64,000 nt of DNA, taken from NCBI GenBank assembly GCA_029204225.1, contig CM055105.1, positions 51,906,331 through 51,970,330 on the forward strand, given 5' to 3'. The DNA is from Diphasiastrum complanatum. Taxonomy: Eukaryota; Streptophyta; Lycopodiopsida; Lycopodiales; Lycopodiaceae. Positions 1 through 11,192 of the stretch are shown one piece after another. The first letter of the stretch is position 1. Each line of letters begins with the position of its first letter. The translations under genes were made by a program, and so were the position numbers. Under the pieces are notes generated by a model. It was not told the origin of the DNA and ran no database searches. It was given only the letters and a program-made list of their open reading frames with translations.

Positions 1-729
1 CATTCATAAAGATGAAAATTGTATGTTTTCAATCCTAAAGGCAAGTTGTAAACTTCTTATGAGAATAATTGAAGCATCCAAAGTGGACACTTATATCCAT
101 AAGCAAGTAGTTAGCCTTATTGAGATGGAGATGCCTTTTGATTTCAATATTGGAAAAATCATGCCAAGTTGTGGTGATTTTTGGACTTATGTTTCTAGCA
201 TAAGTAATCTTGATAATCATAGGAAGTGCATATTGAATGGTCATACTTGTTGTGATCATTATGAGACATGGAGGTCTCGGATTTCCATCAAGAAGGAGCA
301 TCATGAAGAGGATCTTAAGGAGTCATCTCAAGATTCATGTGTGCCAAGGATTGAGGAGGAAAGACCTTCTCAAGTTGTGATTCCAAAAAGAAACTCAAGA
401 AACATGGTTGAACCCATGTGGCTCACATTTCAAGGGAAAGAGGAGCATATCTCATGTGAAGGAGCAAGCCTCAAGGTCAAGCATCTACATAAAAACTGGA
501 AGGAATCAATTTTGGAGGTGCTAGGATGGTGCAAAGCTCTCAAGCTCATCAAAGATGTCAACATCAAAGAAGCACTATCATGGATATGGTGATTTCAGAT
601 CAACATCAAGCTCATTGGCTAATCTTCACACCTTTTGAACCAGCAAAGACCAATTCAGCCCATGGAGTCAAGTTCAAGATCATCATGTTTTCCATCAAGC
701 TAGATTTACCAAGCTAGATTTTTGAGGAG
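1..729 (+). pseudogene. F element, 3' part of internal ORF (partial, enters from left edge)
   Basis: This is the 3' internal part of the non-autonomous LTR element F. An open frame at 23-592 matches the F protein encoded near 46720-47041 and 52986-53790, including the stretch MFSILKASCK and the block CGDFWTY. Relative to the long copy it lacks about 530 bp between the counterparts of 53120 and 53650, so two distant parts of the protein are fused. A second short frame (526-717) covers the tail. The region ends in a purine-rich tract (TTTTTTGAGGAG, 718-729) directly before the LTR, as expected for a plus-strand primer. No protease, integrase or reverse transcriptase is visible. I do not recognise the protein family. 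Confidence 0.7.
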
Positions 730-1561
730 TGTGAAAAATGCAAAAAAAAACTTGGTAGAGGCCAAAAATCTTGTATATAGATGATTACACATGTGTGGAG
801 CCTGTTCCCACGTGTGAAAATAATGTACTTGTCATGTACCATAATCATATAGGTTGTACATATGATTTAATTCAAGTTCTAGTGGCTAAAAAGGCCAAAA
901 ACTAGTTTTCTAGACATATGACACATGGCATCAATCTATTGATTGCATGAGCCATATCCTTTGGTTAGGTGTCATATCACATGTGTAGAGGACAGCTCAC
1001 ATGTGTGGAATAAGCTGAAGTAGGCGAATTTTGACTTCTAGAAGATTTCCAAGTAGATCTCTATATAGAAGAAAAATGGACCAAAAGTGCTCAAAATAGA
1101 AGGTTTTGTCCAAGTGTCAGTTTTGCATGATGAATCATCATATGACAAAGCACCTTCACACGTGTGGGATCAGAGGGATGATCTGTACCACGAGCTCTCA
1201 CTTATTGTACATATAGAGCCACATTTGGCCATAATCATTGTGAGACACCAATCTTGGTTTTGGAAGCAATTTTGAGTGATTCTCTCCATTTGTCTACATT
1301 TGTTTTGATTGTTTTGAGGTTCTATCAATGTGTACTTGATTTTCAGGTTGGAGTCCGTACTCAGACAATGTTTCACACGTGTGAAACCATAAAGAACACT
1401 TACCTTCAATTAATGATTGTTCTTGTTAGGATTTTGTGTCTAGAATTGATCTAGATTGATCTTAATCTGAAGTAGATTGATCGATCAAGTAATCTGACAA
1501 CCGATCCCTTTTGAGGATCAGATTAGGATCCACTCTTGGTCCTCTTTGTACTTTTTGCACA
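730..1561 (+). repeat. 3' LTR of F element (copy 1)
   Basis: The repeat begins TGTGAAAAATGC and ends CTTTTTGCACA. It is nearly identical along its length to the LTRs at 43508-44338 and 53921-54751 (831-832 bp each). It follows a polypurine tract and is followed by unrelated DNA, so it is a 3' LTR. The 5' partner lies left of the window, so no target duplication can be tested. It carries two exact CACACGTGTG palindromes, at 1157 and 1374, and several CACATGTGTG variants. Short ORFs inside it are translations of LTR sequence and are not genes. Confidence 0.88.
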
Positions 1562-2781
1562 ATTGTCATTATCATTTTGGTATGCTTTTAGTCTTTAATT
1601 ACCAGTGGTTTATAGAACTTGAATATCTCGCACTTCAGTTAAAGAATCCTATTTGGAGAGTATTCCTAAAATCCAGTATTATCCTGTTGGGAAAGATTTT
1701 GGAATGATTTTTATTTTTTTCCGAGTTATGTTGAACATATATTCTAGTATCCTGTAATGGTTAAGTATGGTTTTGGATTCCAAAAAATTATGATTGATGA
1801 ATTATATGAATCTAAATATTTATGATTGAAGAATCATAAATAGATACTTAATTGTTGTCAGAGGATTATAAGAAATTATAATGATTCTTAAGTGTGATGA
1901 CTAATTCTTGATCCATTAATTGAGTAAGAATTCGAATCAATGTTTTGAATCTCTGTACTCCAGTATTATTGAAAATCTATGAATCTCACAAAAATTCTCA
2001 CAAGATAAGTATTTTATTTGTGGAGAATTTAATTTTTCTAATGGATGCTATTCTGCTATAGTTTATCTAGTGGATGCTATTCTCCTATAGTTTATGGTCT
2101 GTAAATGCTTAAGTACAGTTTTTTCTTTTGATTAGATTTCCAGATATCATAGGGGACAGACAAGTCTATTAAGATAAATGAATGTTATTTTCTTGTATTT
2201 GATGCCTCATTAATGTCTGCTACTTCTCAAGGAATGATCCAAATTTGATGTTCTATAGCTTGTTGGATAGGTACTGGAGAGTAGAATGTGTTGCTCTTGT
2301 TTCTAAGTCAATTTGATTTGTTTTTTTTTGAAGAGTTTTAGGCAATCAAAGATTTTGAGAGGGTACTCAACTCGTGGGATATGCCAAAGTCAGCACACAT
2401 CTGTCTTTTTCACCAATTTCATCAATTTTCATTGTCAATCAAGTAGGATTGGATATAAGTGAGTGTTCTGAGGTCTTAGACTTTTCATTGCACACATATT
2501 ACTGTGTTTTAGTTGAAAATAAGTTCCTAGAGAGCTTTTCAGTACATTGAAACTCGTGGGAGAGATAGACTTCTTGCTTGCATGTGCTTCTTCTTTTGTG
2601 ACTAAAGCAAGATCCAAATTCAAGATAGATTGATTTTTTTTATTAAGAATTTGTTCTCACATCTGTTGCTAGATTTCATAGGGTGGATCAACATCTGAGT
2701 TAGATCCTAGATTGAGATAGCAAGCAACATCCTTTCCACTCCATTTTTTTTTAATCATTACTAGAATTTCTCACCAAGAAG
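1562..2781. other. Gene-free stretch: Copia-2 leader and/or flank
   Basis: This AT-rich stretch lies between the F LTR and the first Copia-2 gag codons. I find no convincing ORF, LTR end or primer site. It probably includes the decayed 5' leader of Copia-2, because the other copia elements here have leaders of roughly 0.6-0.75 kb before gag. The 5' LTR of Copia-2 is not recognisable. Confidence 0.4.
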
Positions 2782-5700
2782 ATGTCTTCATCTGGTTCAC
2801 ATTTCTTAGAGCACCGTGAGAGATTAACATCTTCCAGTTATGCAATGTGGAAGATTAGAATGGAATCATTGTTGATTCTATAGGATGTAATGGATATTGT
2901 AGGTGGAGCTGAAGAAGAACCTGCTGCACCTAATGAAGCTGCAACATTCCACAAAAAGAGCCAAAATTGCCCTTCATTTTATAAAAATGAATGTTACCAA
3001 TGAAGTGTTAAGAGAGATCAGTACATGCACCACTACCAAGGAAGCTTGGGATACTCTAAAAACAATCTATAAAATCAAAAATACTTCTAGATTGCTTATA
3101 CTTAGAAACCAAATATTTCTAAGTTATCAGAGAGTAGATGAGAGTGCTTCATCATATGTCATGAGAGTTAAGGATCTTCATCAAGAGTTAGCTGGTATTA
3201 GTGATGCTCTTAAGAACACTGAACTTGTTCAAGTAGTCCTAAATGGACTTAGAGATGAGTATGACAATATTGTGCAGACTTATGTTGTCAGAGAGGATCT
3301 TCCATCCTTGGAGACATTGCAAGGTGTTCTCATTGCTGAAGAAAGCAGGCAAGAGAACAAGATGCTGAGGATCAATAGACTTTCATTGAAAGATGGTGGA
3401 GATGACAAAGCACTCTTCATCAGAGACAAGTCAAGAGGCAAGGGCAAAGGACAACAACACTTCAAGAAGGACAAAGCCAAAGAAGGTGGTGAGGATCAGT
3501 CCTCACAAGGGGCAACATCCAGTGGCAAGAAGAAGCTATCAAAGATCAAGTGTTTTTTCTATGAAAAGAAAGGACATTATGCATCAAACTGTTTCAAGAA
3601 GAAGAACCAATCTAAGCAAGCTAACCTTACTAATGAGGATGAGTGTGAGGGTGTAAAGAGTGAAAGAGAGGATTCATTAATGATGTCTATTTTTTCATAT
3701 TTCCCTTTTAAGAATGAAGAAGTCTGGTGGATAGATAGTGGGGCTAGTTCCCACATGTCTAGTTCTAGGAACTCTTTCAGTAATCTCATGCATATTTAGG
3801 TGCAAAAAGGTCAATCTATACTGCTAATGATGTAGAGTGTAGAATTGAAGGAATAGGTAGTATTCCATTACATGCATCATCATCAAAATCTTTTTGCTTA
3901 CATGATGTACTGTATGTACCTAAATTGACTAAGAATCTCATTAGTGTAGGACAGTTGTTTGATAGTGGATTGGATGTCAAGTTTCAAGTTGAAAAGTGTA
4001 TAATCTCAAGAGAAAATGAAGTTATTGCAAGAGGATCTAGAATTGGTAAGTTGTACAAACTAGATTCTAGGGAGATTGCTAACATTTCAGATATTGCTTA
4101 TGAGACCAAGGTTCTACAAGAGGATCTGTGGCATAAGAGATTGGGTCATCCCAATTTCAAAGCCATGTAATCTATGGTCAAAGAAGGAAAAGTTGTTGGT
4201 CTACTAAAGACACTGTCAAAGGAGCTTCTACCTTGTGAAGCTTGTGTGCTGGCAAAGTCACACAGAAGGCCTTTTCCTAGATCAAGTATAAAGACAAAGC
4301 AACCATTTGAACTTGTACACTCAGATGTTCATTTCTCATCAACTAAGAGCAAAGGAGGAGCCAACTGCTTTGTCTCTTTTGTAGATGATTATACAAGACA
4401 TTCTTGGATCTATATGCCGTCTCCAAAAGCCATGGTTTATGATGTTTTTCTTACTTTTAAAGCTTATGCAAAGAAGCAGTTTCCTTTCAAGATAAAAGCT
4501 TTAAGAAGTGATAGTGGAGGGGAATACACTTCCAATAAGTTTAAAGACTTTTGTGAGAGAGAGGGTATTCAAAGAGAGTTTTCTTGTTCATATACTCCTT
4601 AGCAAAAGAGAGTTGCTGAGAGAAAAAATAGAACTTTGTGTGAATGTGCAAAAGCCATTAGGCTGGAAGCTTATCTGCCTAAAGAATTTTGGGGAGAGGC
4701 AGTTGCATGTGCAAACTATCTTTGTAATAGGCTTCCAAATCTTGCAATAGGAGGAAAGACACCATTTGAGATGTTGTATAAGAAAAAGCGTAAGGTAGAT
4801 CATCTTAGGATTTTTGGCTGTGTATGCTTTGTGCATGTACCTATATAAACTAGGAAGAAGGAATATCCTAGTGCAGTGAAAGGATTTTTTGTAGGTTATC
4901 CATCTACTAAAAAAGCATACAAGATTCATTTGCCCTCTATTGACAAAAATGTTGTTAGTAGAGATGTGGTCTTCCATAAAGATCAAAAATTTAACTTGGA
5001 TGATGTTCAGATCAAAGAGACTCATGCAAGATCAATCATCAACCTTGATGTTGTTCAAGAAGAGGTGAGGCTGAGGCTTGAGGAGGAGCAGATTCAAGTT
5101 ATCACACCAAGAATATCTACACGAGCAAGATCTGAGCCAAGGAGGCTCACATATGATGAAGGAGGAAGGCAAGTGGAAGGTGAAACTTCATATCATGCAC
5201 TTTTTATATCAGATGAAGAGCCTAAGGATGTCCAGGAAGCTTTTCAATCCAAGAAGTGGGTTGAAACAATGACCCAAGAATTTGAAGCCTTGATGTCAAA
5301 CAACACATGGGAGCTTGTGGAGCCACCAAACAACATGCATGTGATCAGATGTATGGGGGTATTCAGAATCAAGTATAATCATGATGGATCTATCAATAAG
5401 TATAAAGCAAGACTTTGTGCTAAAGGCTACTCTCAGATTAAAGGTCTTGATTATGAAGATACCTTTGCACCAGTTGCAAAGATGGTAACAATTTAAATAC
5501 TCACCTCTCTTGCATGTTTCCACAAATGGAGAATGTTCCAGTTTGATGTTTCTAATGCATTTTGCAATGGTTACTTTGAGGAGGAGATTTATATGGAGCA
5601 ACCTCCAAGTTTTGTGAAGGAAGGTGATGAATTAAAAGTTTGTCTTTTGTTCAAAAGTCTGTATGGACTGAAACAGGCACCAAGGTCTTGGTATGCAAGG

Positions 5701-6126
5701 CTCAATTCTTATCTCATATCACTCAGATTCTGTCTAAGTGAATATGACCCTTCTCTACATTATAAGTTTGTAGATAACTTTGTAATGATTCATCTCATCT
5801 ATGTAGATGATATCATTCTTTGTGAAAATAGTGAGAAGTTAGTTGAAGAAACTAAGCATGCACTTGGTACTGAGTTTAAAATGCAAGACTTAGGAGTTCT
5901 TCACTATATTCTAGGCCTTGAAATAGATTTTTGGAAAGGTCACGCATTTATAAGCCAAAGTAGATATGCACTTTCCATGCTCAGGAAATTTCATATGGAG
6001 AACTGTAAAGGCATAGATACACCTATGGAGCACAGGACATCACTCTTTATAGGAGTCTTATTAGCTCACTTATTTGGTTAACAGTGACTAGGCCTGATCT
6101 AAGCTTTTGTGTTCATAAGCTGAGTC
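2782..6126 (+). pseudogene. Copia-2: decayed Ty1/copia gag-pol
   Basis: This is a heavily mutated Ty1/copia polyprotein gene. The gag start (MSSSGSHFLE) is followed by a stop near 2881 and a frameshift into the frame open at 2903-3799. That frame holds gag, a CCHC-like knuckle (CFFYEKKGHYASNC, whose second Cys is Tyr) and the protease motif DSGASS. Further open segments follow: 3925-4170 (ELW-type HRLGHPN integrase start), 4174-4602 (CEAC zinc site and integrase core), 4636-4848, 4876-5496 and 5533-6081 (reverse transcriptase with YVDDIIL). Stops lie at 3799, 4170, 4602, 4848 and 5496. RNase H is lost: the match stops inside FCVHKLS near 6126, where gypsy sequence begins. It is close in sequence to Copia-1 but much older. 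Confidence 0.9.
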
Positions 6127-7435
6127 TGTCTTGGCAGTATTAGATGGCAAATCGGGAGTTAATATAATATCCACATCACTGACGAAAGCGTGGGGTCTTC
6201 AAGCTTCCATGAAACGGCCGAACTGTCAACTTCAATTGGTAGATCAAAGTGTGATAAAACCATTAGGCCTAATACCAGACATAAGATTGAAACTCAGAGG
6301 TTTGAGCTTCATGCTAGATTTGTTATATCCCTAGCAACGCCTATTCCTATGAATTACTCCTAGGTAGGCCATGGCTCTCTAACACACACATAGTGAACGA
6401 TTGGAATAGAGAGCGTGGTACATTTGGCAATCGAGAAACATCAGTCACCATCAACTCTATTGGTAAGATCAAACTGCATGCATCACCGAATACAGATCCT
6501 CTACCACAGAGTCTATTCTTGAAAATTACCGTGATATTGAAGAGAAGAGCCACTATACCAAGGCTACGGATATTATCAACTGGAGCCACAGCTTCGCAAC
6601 AATCGATTGTCTCAATGCGGAATATTGTGAGCTCAATACACATCACTCTAATAACGATGAATTCACCGTTGAACCAACTGATTTGGACACTCCTATCTTC
6701 AACGCCAGTTATATTAACATTCAGCCCCACAACGAGGACTTGCTTCACGTTGCTTGGCTACCTTATGACGAATCAATAACCTTGTATATCGACGATCAGA
6801 GTGTTCTACGCTCTCAGGAGTTTAATACTGACTCCGACATGGCCAATATTACATATGTAGCTATGTTTCATGGACGCCATTCCCCCACGGCTACTCCCTG
6901 AGAAGGTCTGAGAGATAGAGCCTAAGGCTAGCATTGCTGTAGCCAAACTGGACCAAAGTAAAATATATGATGTCAAACGACCGATCTACGAATGGGAGAT
7001 ACATGATAATGAATCTATCTACGCGATAGATGACGAAATCTTAACCGAAGTCCCTCAAGGATCCAAGCCACACAAAATCACCATTCACAAGGTGCATGCG
7101 AAACCAACTAGGAAGGAAGCTATCAGCGAGAAAATGAAAAAGATTATAGAGGTGGAGCCTCCTCACGATCTCACGATAGCTCAAAAAACCTTGGTCAAAG
7201 CACACAATCCTCTAGGTCCACAAGCCACATAGCTAGAACTCCTAAAGATCCACCTAAGACTAGGACTAAGAAGCCCTACGCCCCTGACAAAATTTATGTG
7301 CCCAACCATTTCAAGGACTTCACCATTGAAGATGTAACTATTCACCTACCTCACAACGGGATGCATCCCTCTACAAAAGGATCATTTCAAAAAAGAGAAA
7401 GATAAAACATGCTTATCTTCACAATGACCTCAACA
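6127..7435 (+). pseudogene. Ty3/gypsy fragment: aspartic protease region
   Basis: The frame at 6131-6334 reads VLDGKSGVNIIS followed by a GL-x-PLG stretch, the pattern of plant gypsy retropepsins (usually VLDGGSGVNII). A GRPWL-type segment follows near 6360 in another frame. After it come broken but connected frames (6393-6779, 6683-6901 and on to about 7230) that look like the protease-to-RT linker, with acidic stretches such as YEWEIHDNES. Several stops and frameshifts make it non-functional. It abuts Copia-2 abruptly on the left and element X on the right. No LTR of its own is visible. Confidence 0.6.
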
Positions 7436-7466
7436 TTCATGATCTGAATCCAAATGATAGAAGGAA

Positions 7467-8495
7467 ATGCAATTTTTAGTTTTCAGATTCAATTTCTTTA
7501 GAGTTAGCATTTTCTTTAAATTATATTTTTCTTCAGATGTTTTTGTTGGTTTTGCAGAGTTGTATCCATCAAATTTCGTTGAATGGCAATCAGTTCAATC
7601 GATTGCAGGAATAATCGATGTCATACATTCAGATATCGGTATTTTACAATATAAAGGTCGTTCTCCAAAATCACTTTTAGAGTCAGGAGTTTTTTTTTAT
7701 GATCACATCTATTTTCCTGATAAAAATAGTTTAGTCGGTAGTTTAGAGCCATATCCCCTACCATATTTTTCGAGTGAGAAATGGATTTATCTTGGTGTCA
7801 GAAAGTTTTTGATCTAAGCTATATATTGATATTCAGAGTATATTAAAATGCAGCACTGGATCAAAGAATAATAGATGAAGTTGATATCTACCTTTTACTA
7901 TTTTTGTTGATTTGTTTTTTCAAATGCAATGTTCGGAGAACGAAAACAATGTTTATTTGTAAGGACTTGAGTGCTGATATAATCGTCAAGTTGTTGGATG
8001 ATGGTTGGGATACAAAACAAAATCATCAAGTTGAGTGCAGAGTATGTTACTCATCCATGACATTTAGATATCACATCGAAAAACAAATGCTCACTTTGCT
8101 ACTGTATTATAGAAAATGGATTAAATGCAAAAATGTTTGGAAGCCACTTGATCAAGATTTTGGTATAAACCCTCAAGAGCAACTTCAGATAACAGTGAAA
8201 AGAAATGACAACATTCTTGCAATGGTTGAGGTCGAGGAAAATTGGTGTCTCAATCACATTCGATCAGAACTAGACATGTTGCAATTCGATCTACCTCAGT
8301 ACTATCAATTTCGATTGAATGGTGTAAAGGTACGTTATGTCATATAAAAAAAATTATCTTTTTATATATCTAAGTGAATCAGTTTCATAGAATATATTAA
8401 CTAAAACAATTTCTCTTGTGCAGGTAAGAGTAAGGCAGGAAGAGCATATAAAATGCAAAGACATTGGAACATCCATCAAAATTGAAGATCCATAG
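7467..8495 (+). pseudogene. Element X gene A, copy 1 (unrecognised protein, spliced)
   Basis: I do not recognise this family. Exon content: (1) after a TTTTGCAG acceptor near 7558, a segment running LYPSNFVEW...IIDVIHSDIG...YKGRSPKSLL...EPYPLPYF to 7816; (2) 7904-8329, containing DDGWDT, a WIKCKNVWKPLDQDF stretch and VEVEENWCLNHIR; (3) 8424-8495, VRVRQEEHIKCKDIG. The intron at 8330-8423 has GT and CAG borders and keeps frame (GVK/VRV). The last part (LNHIRSEL...FRLNGVKVRxRQEE) has the feel of a small ubiquitin-like fold, but that is only an impression. The same order of segments recurs at 37756-39077, which shows that it was a real gene. The start codon is not identifiable here and the reading frame may be broken between exons 1 and 2. 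Confidence 0.55.
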
Positions 8496-9122
8496 ATCAT
8501 GAACTATGGAATTTTGTATTATGGAATACGATTTTTTGTATACATCATTTTTGAATATATATGAACCACTTTTTCTATGAGACTTTCATTTCTATGATCT
8601 CCATTTTCATGGTGCAAAATACAATGTAATTGCAACTGGATAATGTTTTCGATAACAAGATTCATTGTCTCTTGCAGGAAATGCACTATCTCCATTGGGG
8701 AGATCTTCAGTCACTTGAACTCTAGTGACCACTACAATCAGATAATTTTGGTCTTTATTGCCCTGGTTTGTATTGTCCTTGTCTTGACATATTTGGATAT
8801 GTTCAAATGATCTGATCAAAGCTTTGCTACAACAAATCTAAGTTTGTCGCATGTTTGGATTGGTTGTGGCAAAGGTTCGATCAGATCATCTTTCTGAACT
8901 TATCCAAAAAAAAACCATGGTAAAGGCAAGGCAGACCAAGGCTATGAAAAACAAACATGTCGGAAAACCGTAGAAATTGAAGATGAATGAATCATAACCT
9001 GAATTAATAGCAGAAAAAAAAACAAGTAAGAACAACCATTGACAAACTGTAAATATATTTCTATTAAAATTTTCTGTACATGTGTTTCATCCACATCAAG
9101 TGAGACGAATATTTAACCAATA
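8496..9122. other. 3' regions of gene A and the protease gene, with a duplicated exon piece
   Basis: This stretch is gene-poor and lies between convergent genes. On the minus strand, 8630-8720 resembles the last protease exon at 9125-9282: both contain an SPMEI-HF-QETM-LVIEN-like reading. It looks like a decayed duplicate of that exon. Otherwise nothing recognised. Confidence 0.4.
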
Positions 9123-10255
9123 TCAACTATCTATGATCTCTAAATCCATTTCTCCAGTTGGAAGTAGCTTGGGTGGAGAACACTCGGCCACTGCAACTGG
9201 ATATGAATTTTCGATCACAAGCTTCATGGTCTCCTGTCTGAAGTGCATTATCTCCATTGGGGAGACCTTCGGATATTTAAACTGAAAAATAACATAAACA
9301 CAGTTAAATGTAATTAATCAAAGATCAGTTAATAGGAATTTGTATATGAAAAAAATAAAAACACAAGTAAAAGTAATTAATCGAAGATTATCTTACAGAT
9401 TTGAAAGTCCATCTTGTAATGCAAGCCAATTAAGAAAGTGTTTGGCATTGCATACGGTATACCAGCCATAGCTGACGAAATCAACCTACTGGGAGGACTG
9501 CAGAATCCAAAATTTTTTTTATGAGATATCGGATCAACACCCATGATGTAAGAATAAAATCTACAATGAAAACAAGCGCGCATCGAACCGATATCAAAAA
9601 AATATTGATTGAATATCGGATCCACGAGCACGTTATGAATATAAACCAATCAATAACTACAAGGGCGCGTCAAACCGATGTTAAAAAATTTATACCTCTA
9701 CATCAACCATTTTCATCTTCGAATATGCTTTTGCATTTGGTAATAGAAAGAGTTCCAGTATTTTCTAAATATAGGTCCTGGCAATTTTGTGTGTGTGTGT
9801 GTGTGTAATAGAGTTCATCTTTAAACAAACTGGATTATACACACCCTCATCATTGATGTACGAGGACAACACATATAAGCTCCAATGATCACTGAAATCA
9901 GAAAACAATAAATTTATGAGAATCAATGTGATATCGACATTCATATGAAAAATTCAATATAATAAAATTTGAAAAGAAGACACTTACTTTGTTATGTATG
10001 GCAGCACGAGAATTGGAGTCCCCAGTCTGACGTATTGGAGCATATCATCATGCAGACTTTTGAAATAAGGGAAATCAAATGTAGCCATGAATTGAAGGAG
10101 AAACAATGCTACATCTATAAACAATGGGATCTGAAAATATTCCATCCAGTACTGAATTGCCCCACCTCCTACATTGTCCCCTAGTATTTTATCCCTACTT
10201 TCTAATTCACTTGTATCTAATCTAGAAAGAGGGAGACCGGCATTGGTCTTCGGCA
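9123..10255 (-). pseudogene. Element X Ulp1-like (C48-type) cysteine protease
   Basis: Ulp1/SENP-type proteases cleave SUMO or related proteins with a His-Asp-Cys site. Minus-strand exons: 10255-9988 (contains GGAIQYWMEYF and LGTPILVLPYIT), intron 9987-9892 (GTAAGTG...TTTCAG), and an exon from 9891 giving in frame NDHWSLYVLSSY. The spacing of ILVLPI-like strand and HW is that of the Ulp1 catalytic His. After a CTGCAG acceptor near 9495, an exon to about 9401 reads VDFVSYGWYTVCNAKHF, matching the Q-x-x-DCG-x-Y region but with Tyr (TAT, 9470-9468) for the catalytic Cys and a TAG at 9488. A last exon (9282-9123) reads FKYPKVSPMEIMHFRQETM and ends LEIIDS-stop. The copy is therefore inactive. A (TG)n run lies inside it. 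The identity rests on motifs, not a search. Confidence 0.55.
9788..9808. repeat. (TG)n microsatellite
   Basis: Short perfect TG dinucleotide run within the decayed protease gene. Confidence 0.9.
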
Positions 10256-10411
10256 TCCTAAAACTATATCGAGGACTTAACCATTAAGATATGTGTTTAA
10301 TTATTAATCATACTATACATATTGAGGAGTATTTACAAAGGCAAGTGCAGGGGGTGACAGAAGTAATACTGATAAACCACATAAAAAATTGTCATTCAAA
10401 ATTGAATGTAC

Positions 10412-10816
10412 CTTTATACAAACAAAATCATCTACATCGTTTCCAAGAACAGGAGGAGGGGAACTAATATCTACGGGTTTAGGAGGAGGAGATTTAGGAG
10501 GTGGAGATTGATTAGGAGAGGAAGATTTAGCAAGAGAAGTTAAAGATGGAGTGGTTGGAGAAGAAAGAGACTTAGGAGGAGAATGTCTAGAAGAAATAAT
10601 AGTATTCAGAGGATATGGCTTGGAAAAATCCCTCGCTTTAGATGGAAGGTCAAGAGACCTCCTCTTCTTTGAAACACTCCCGCTCTGTATACAAATAACA
10701 AGTCGGGTTGGTTGAGGTTGCTTTCGTTTTTTTCTCTTTGAATCTTGTTTTGGAGGAGAGGAGGGAGCAGGTCTAAAGTATTCAGCAAACTTGTCATATG
10801 TGAGGCATGAAAACAA
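10412..10816 (-). pseudogene. Proline/serine-rich basic exon between H3-like and protease parts
   Basis: Open minus-strand frame beginning YDKFAEYFRP, followed by a basic patch (KRKKRK, a plausible nuclear localisation signal; later KKRR) and a long Pro/Ser/Lys-rich low-complexity region ending DDFVCIK. A GT donor follows at 10411 (AAG/GTACATTC) and a TTTTAG acceptor near 10256, so it could splice to the protease exon, although the junction as it stands is out of phase by one base. It overlaps the last codons of the H3-like frame in another frame. It may be a linker in an H3-linker-protease fusion, or the N-terminal part of the protease protein. Confidence 0.45.
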
Positions 10817-11192
10817 TGTTGAAATCCTTGGGCATGATGGTCACCCTCTTGGCATGGACACCTGTAACAATAGTATTTGAAAAAAATTTCATTTGGAAAT
10901 CCTCATATGTTATGTGCAACGCCTCAATTGCCATTAAAGTCCATCTCACATCTACAAGTAGACTTCTTGTAACGTCTCTGATGGACCTCTGTATGTGAGA
11001 TTTCGAAATCAAAAGATTATTTGTCTTCTGAAGCTTTCGAATATCCTTGAGCCAGGGTGAGTCTCTTCTTCTACCCCTTCGCCTAGGAGGAGGTGGTGGT
11101 GGACGAGGTGGTGGTTGTGGATTTCCCTAACCCGCACCTCAAATTGGTATTCTACCTGAGTGACTCTGTGTTGTCTGCTTGGTCCGTGCCAT
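10794..11192 (-). pseudogene. Divergent histone H3-like gene (element X)
   Basis: Starting at ATG 11192, the frame reads MARTKQTTQSHSG, whose first seven residues are those of canonical H3. It then meets TGA (codon 18) and TAG (codon 22). The same frame continues GNPQPPPRPPPPPP, RRRGRRRDSPW, then an H3-fold match without gaps: IRKLQK aligns with IRKYQK, LLISK with LLIRK, IQRSIRD with FQRLVRE, DVRW with DLRF, EALHI with AALQE, and the block HAKRVTIMPKD is identical. The frame ends 10794, giving 132 codon positions against 135-136 in normal H3. The usual K9-K27 tail is replaced by a polyproline/arginine segment. The two stops mark it as a pseudogene, unless the tail is spliced. The fold conservation is strong, while the core is far too divergent for a recent host H3 copy. 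Confidence 0.82.

Noticed and set aside
1170-1409. 79-codon minus-strand ORF repeated at 43960-44187 and 54373-54600
   Set aside because: It lies wholly inside the F LTRs; its conservation follows from LTR similarity.
4588-5025. 145-codon minus-strand ORF
   Set aside because: Antisense shadow of Copia-2 pol.
9788-9808. (TG)n run as a structural regulatory element
   Set aside because: A short simple repeat in a decayed gene; no support for function.
10794-11192. Centromeric H3 (CENP-A/cenH3) as the identity of the H3-like gene
   Set aside because: The gapless loop-1 length and canonical MARTKQT start do not favour cenH3. Divergence alone is not enough; left as H3-like.
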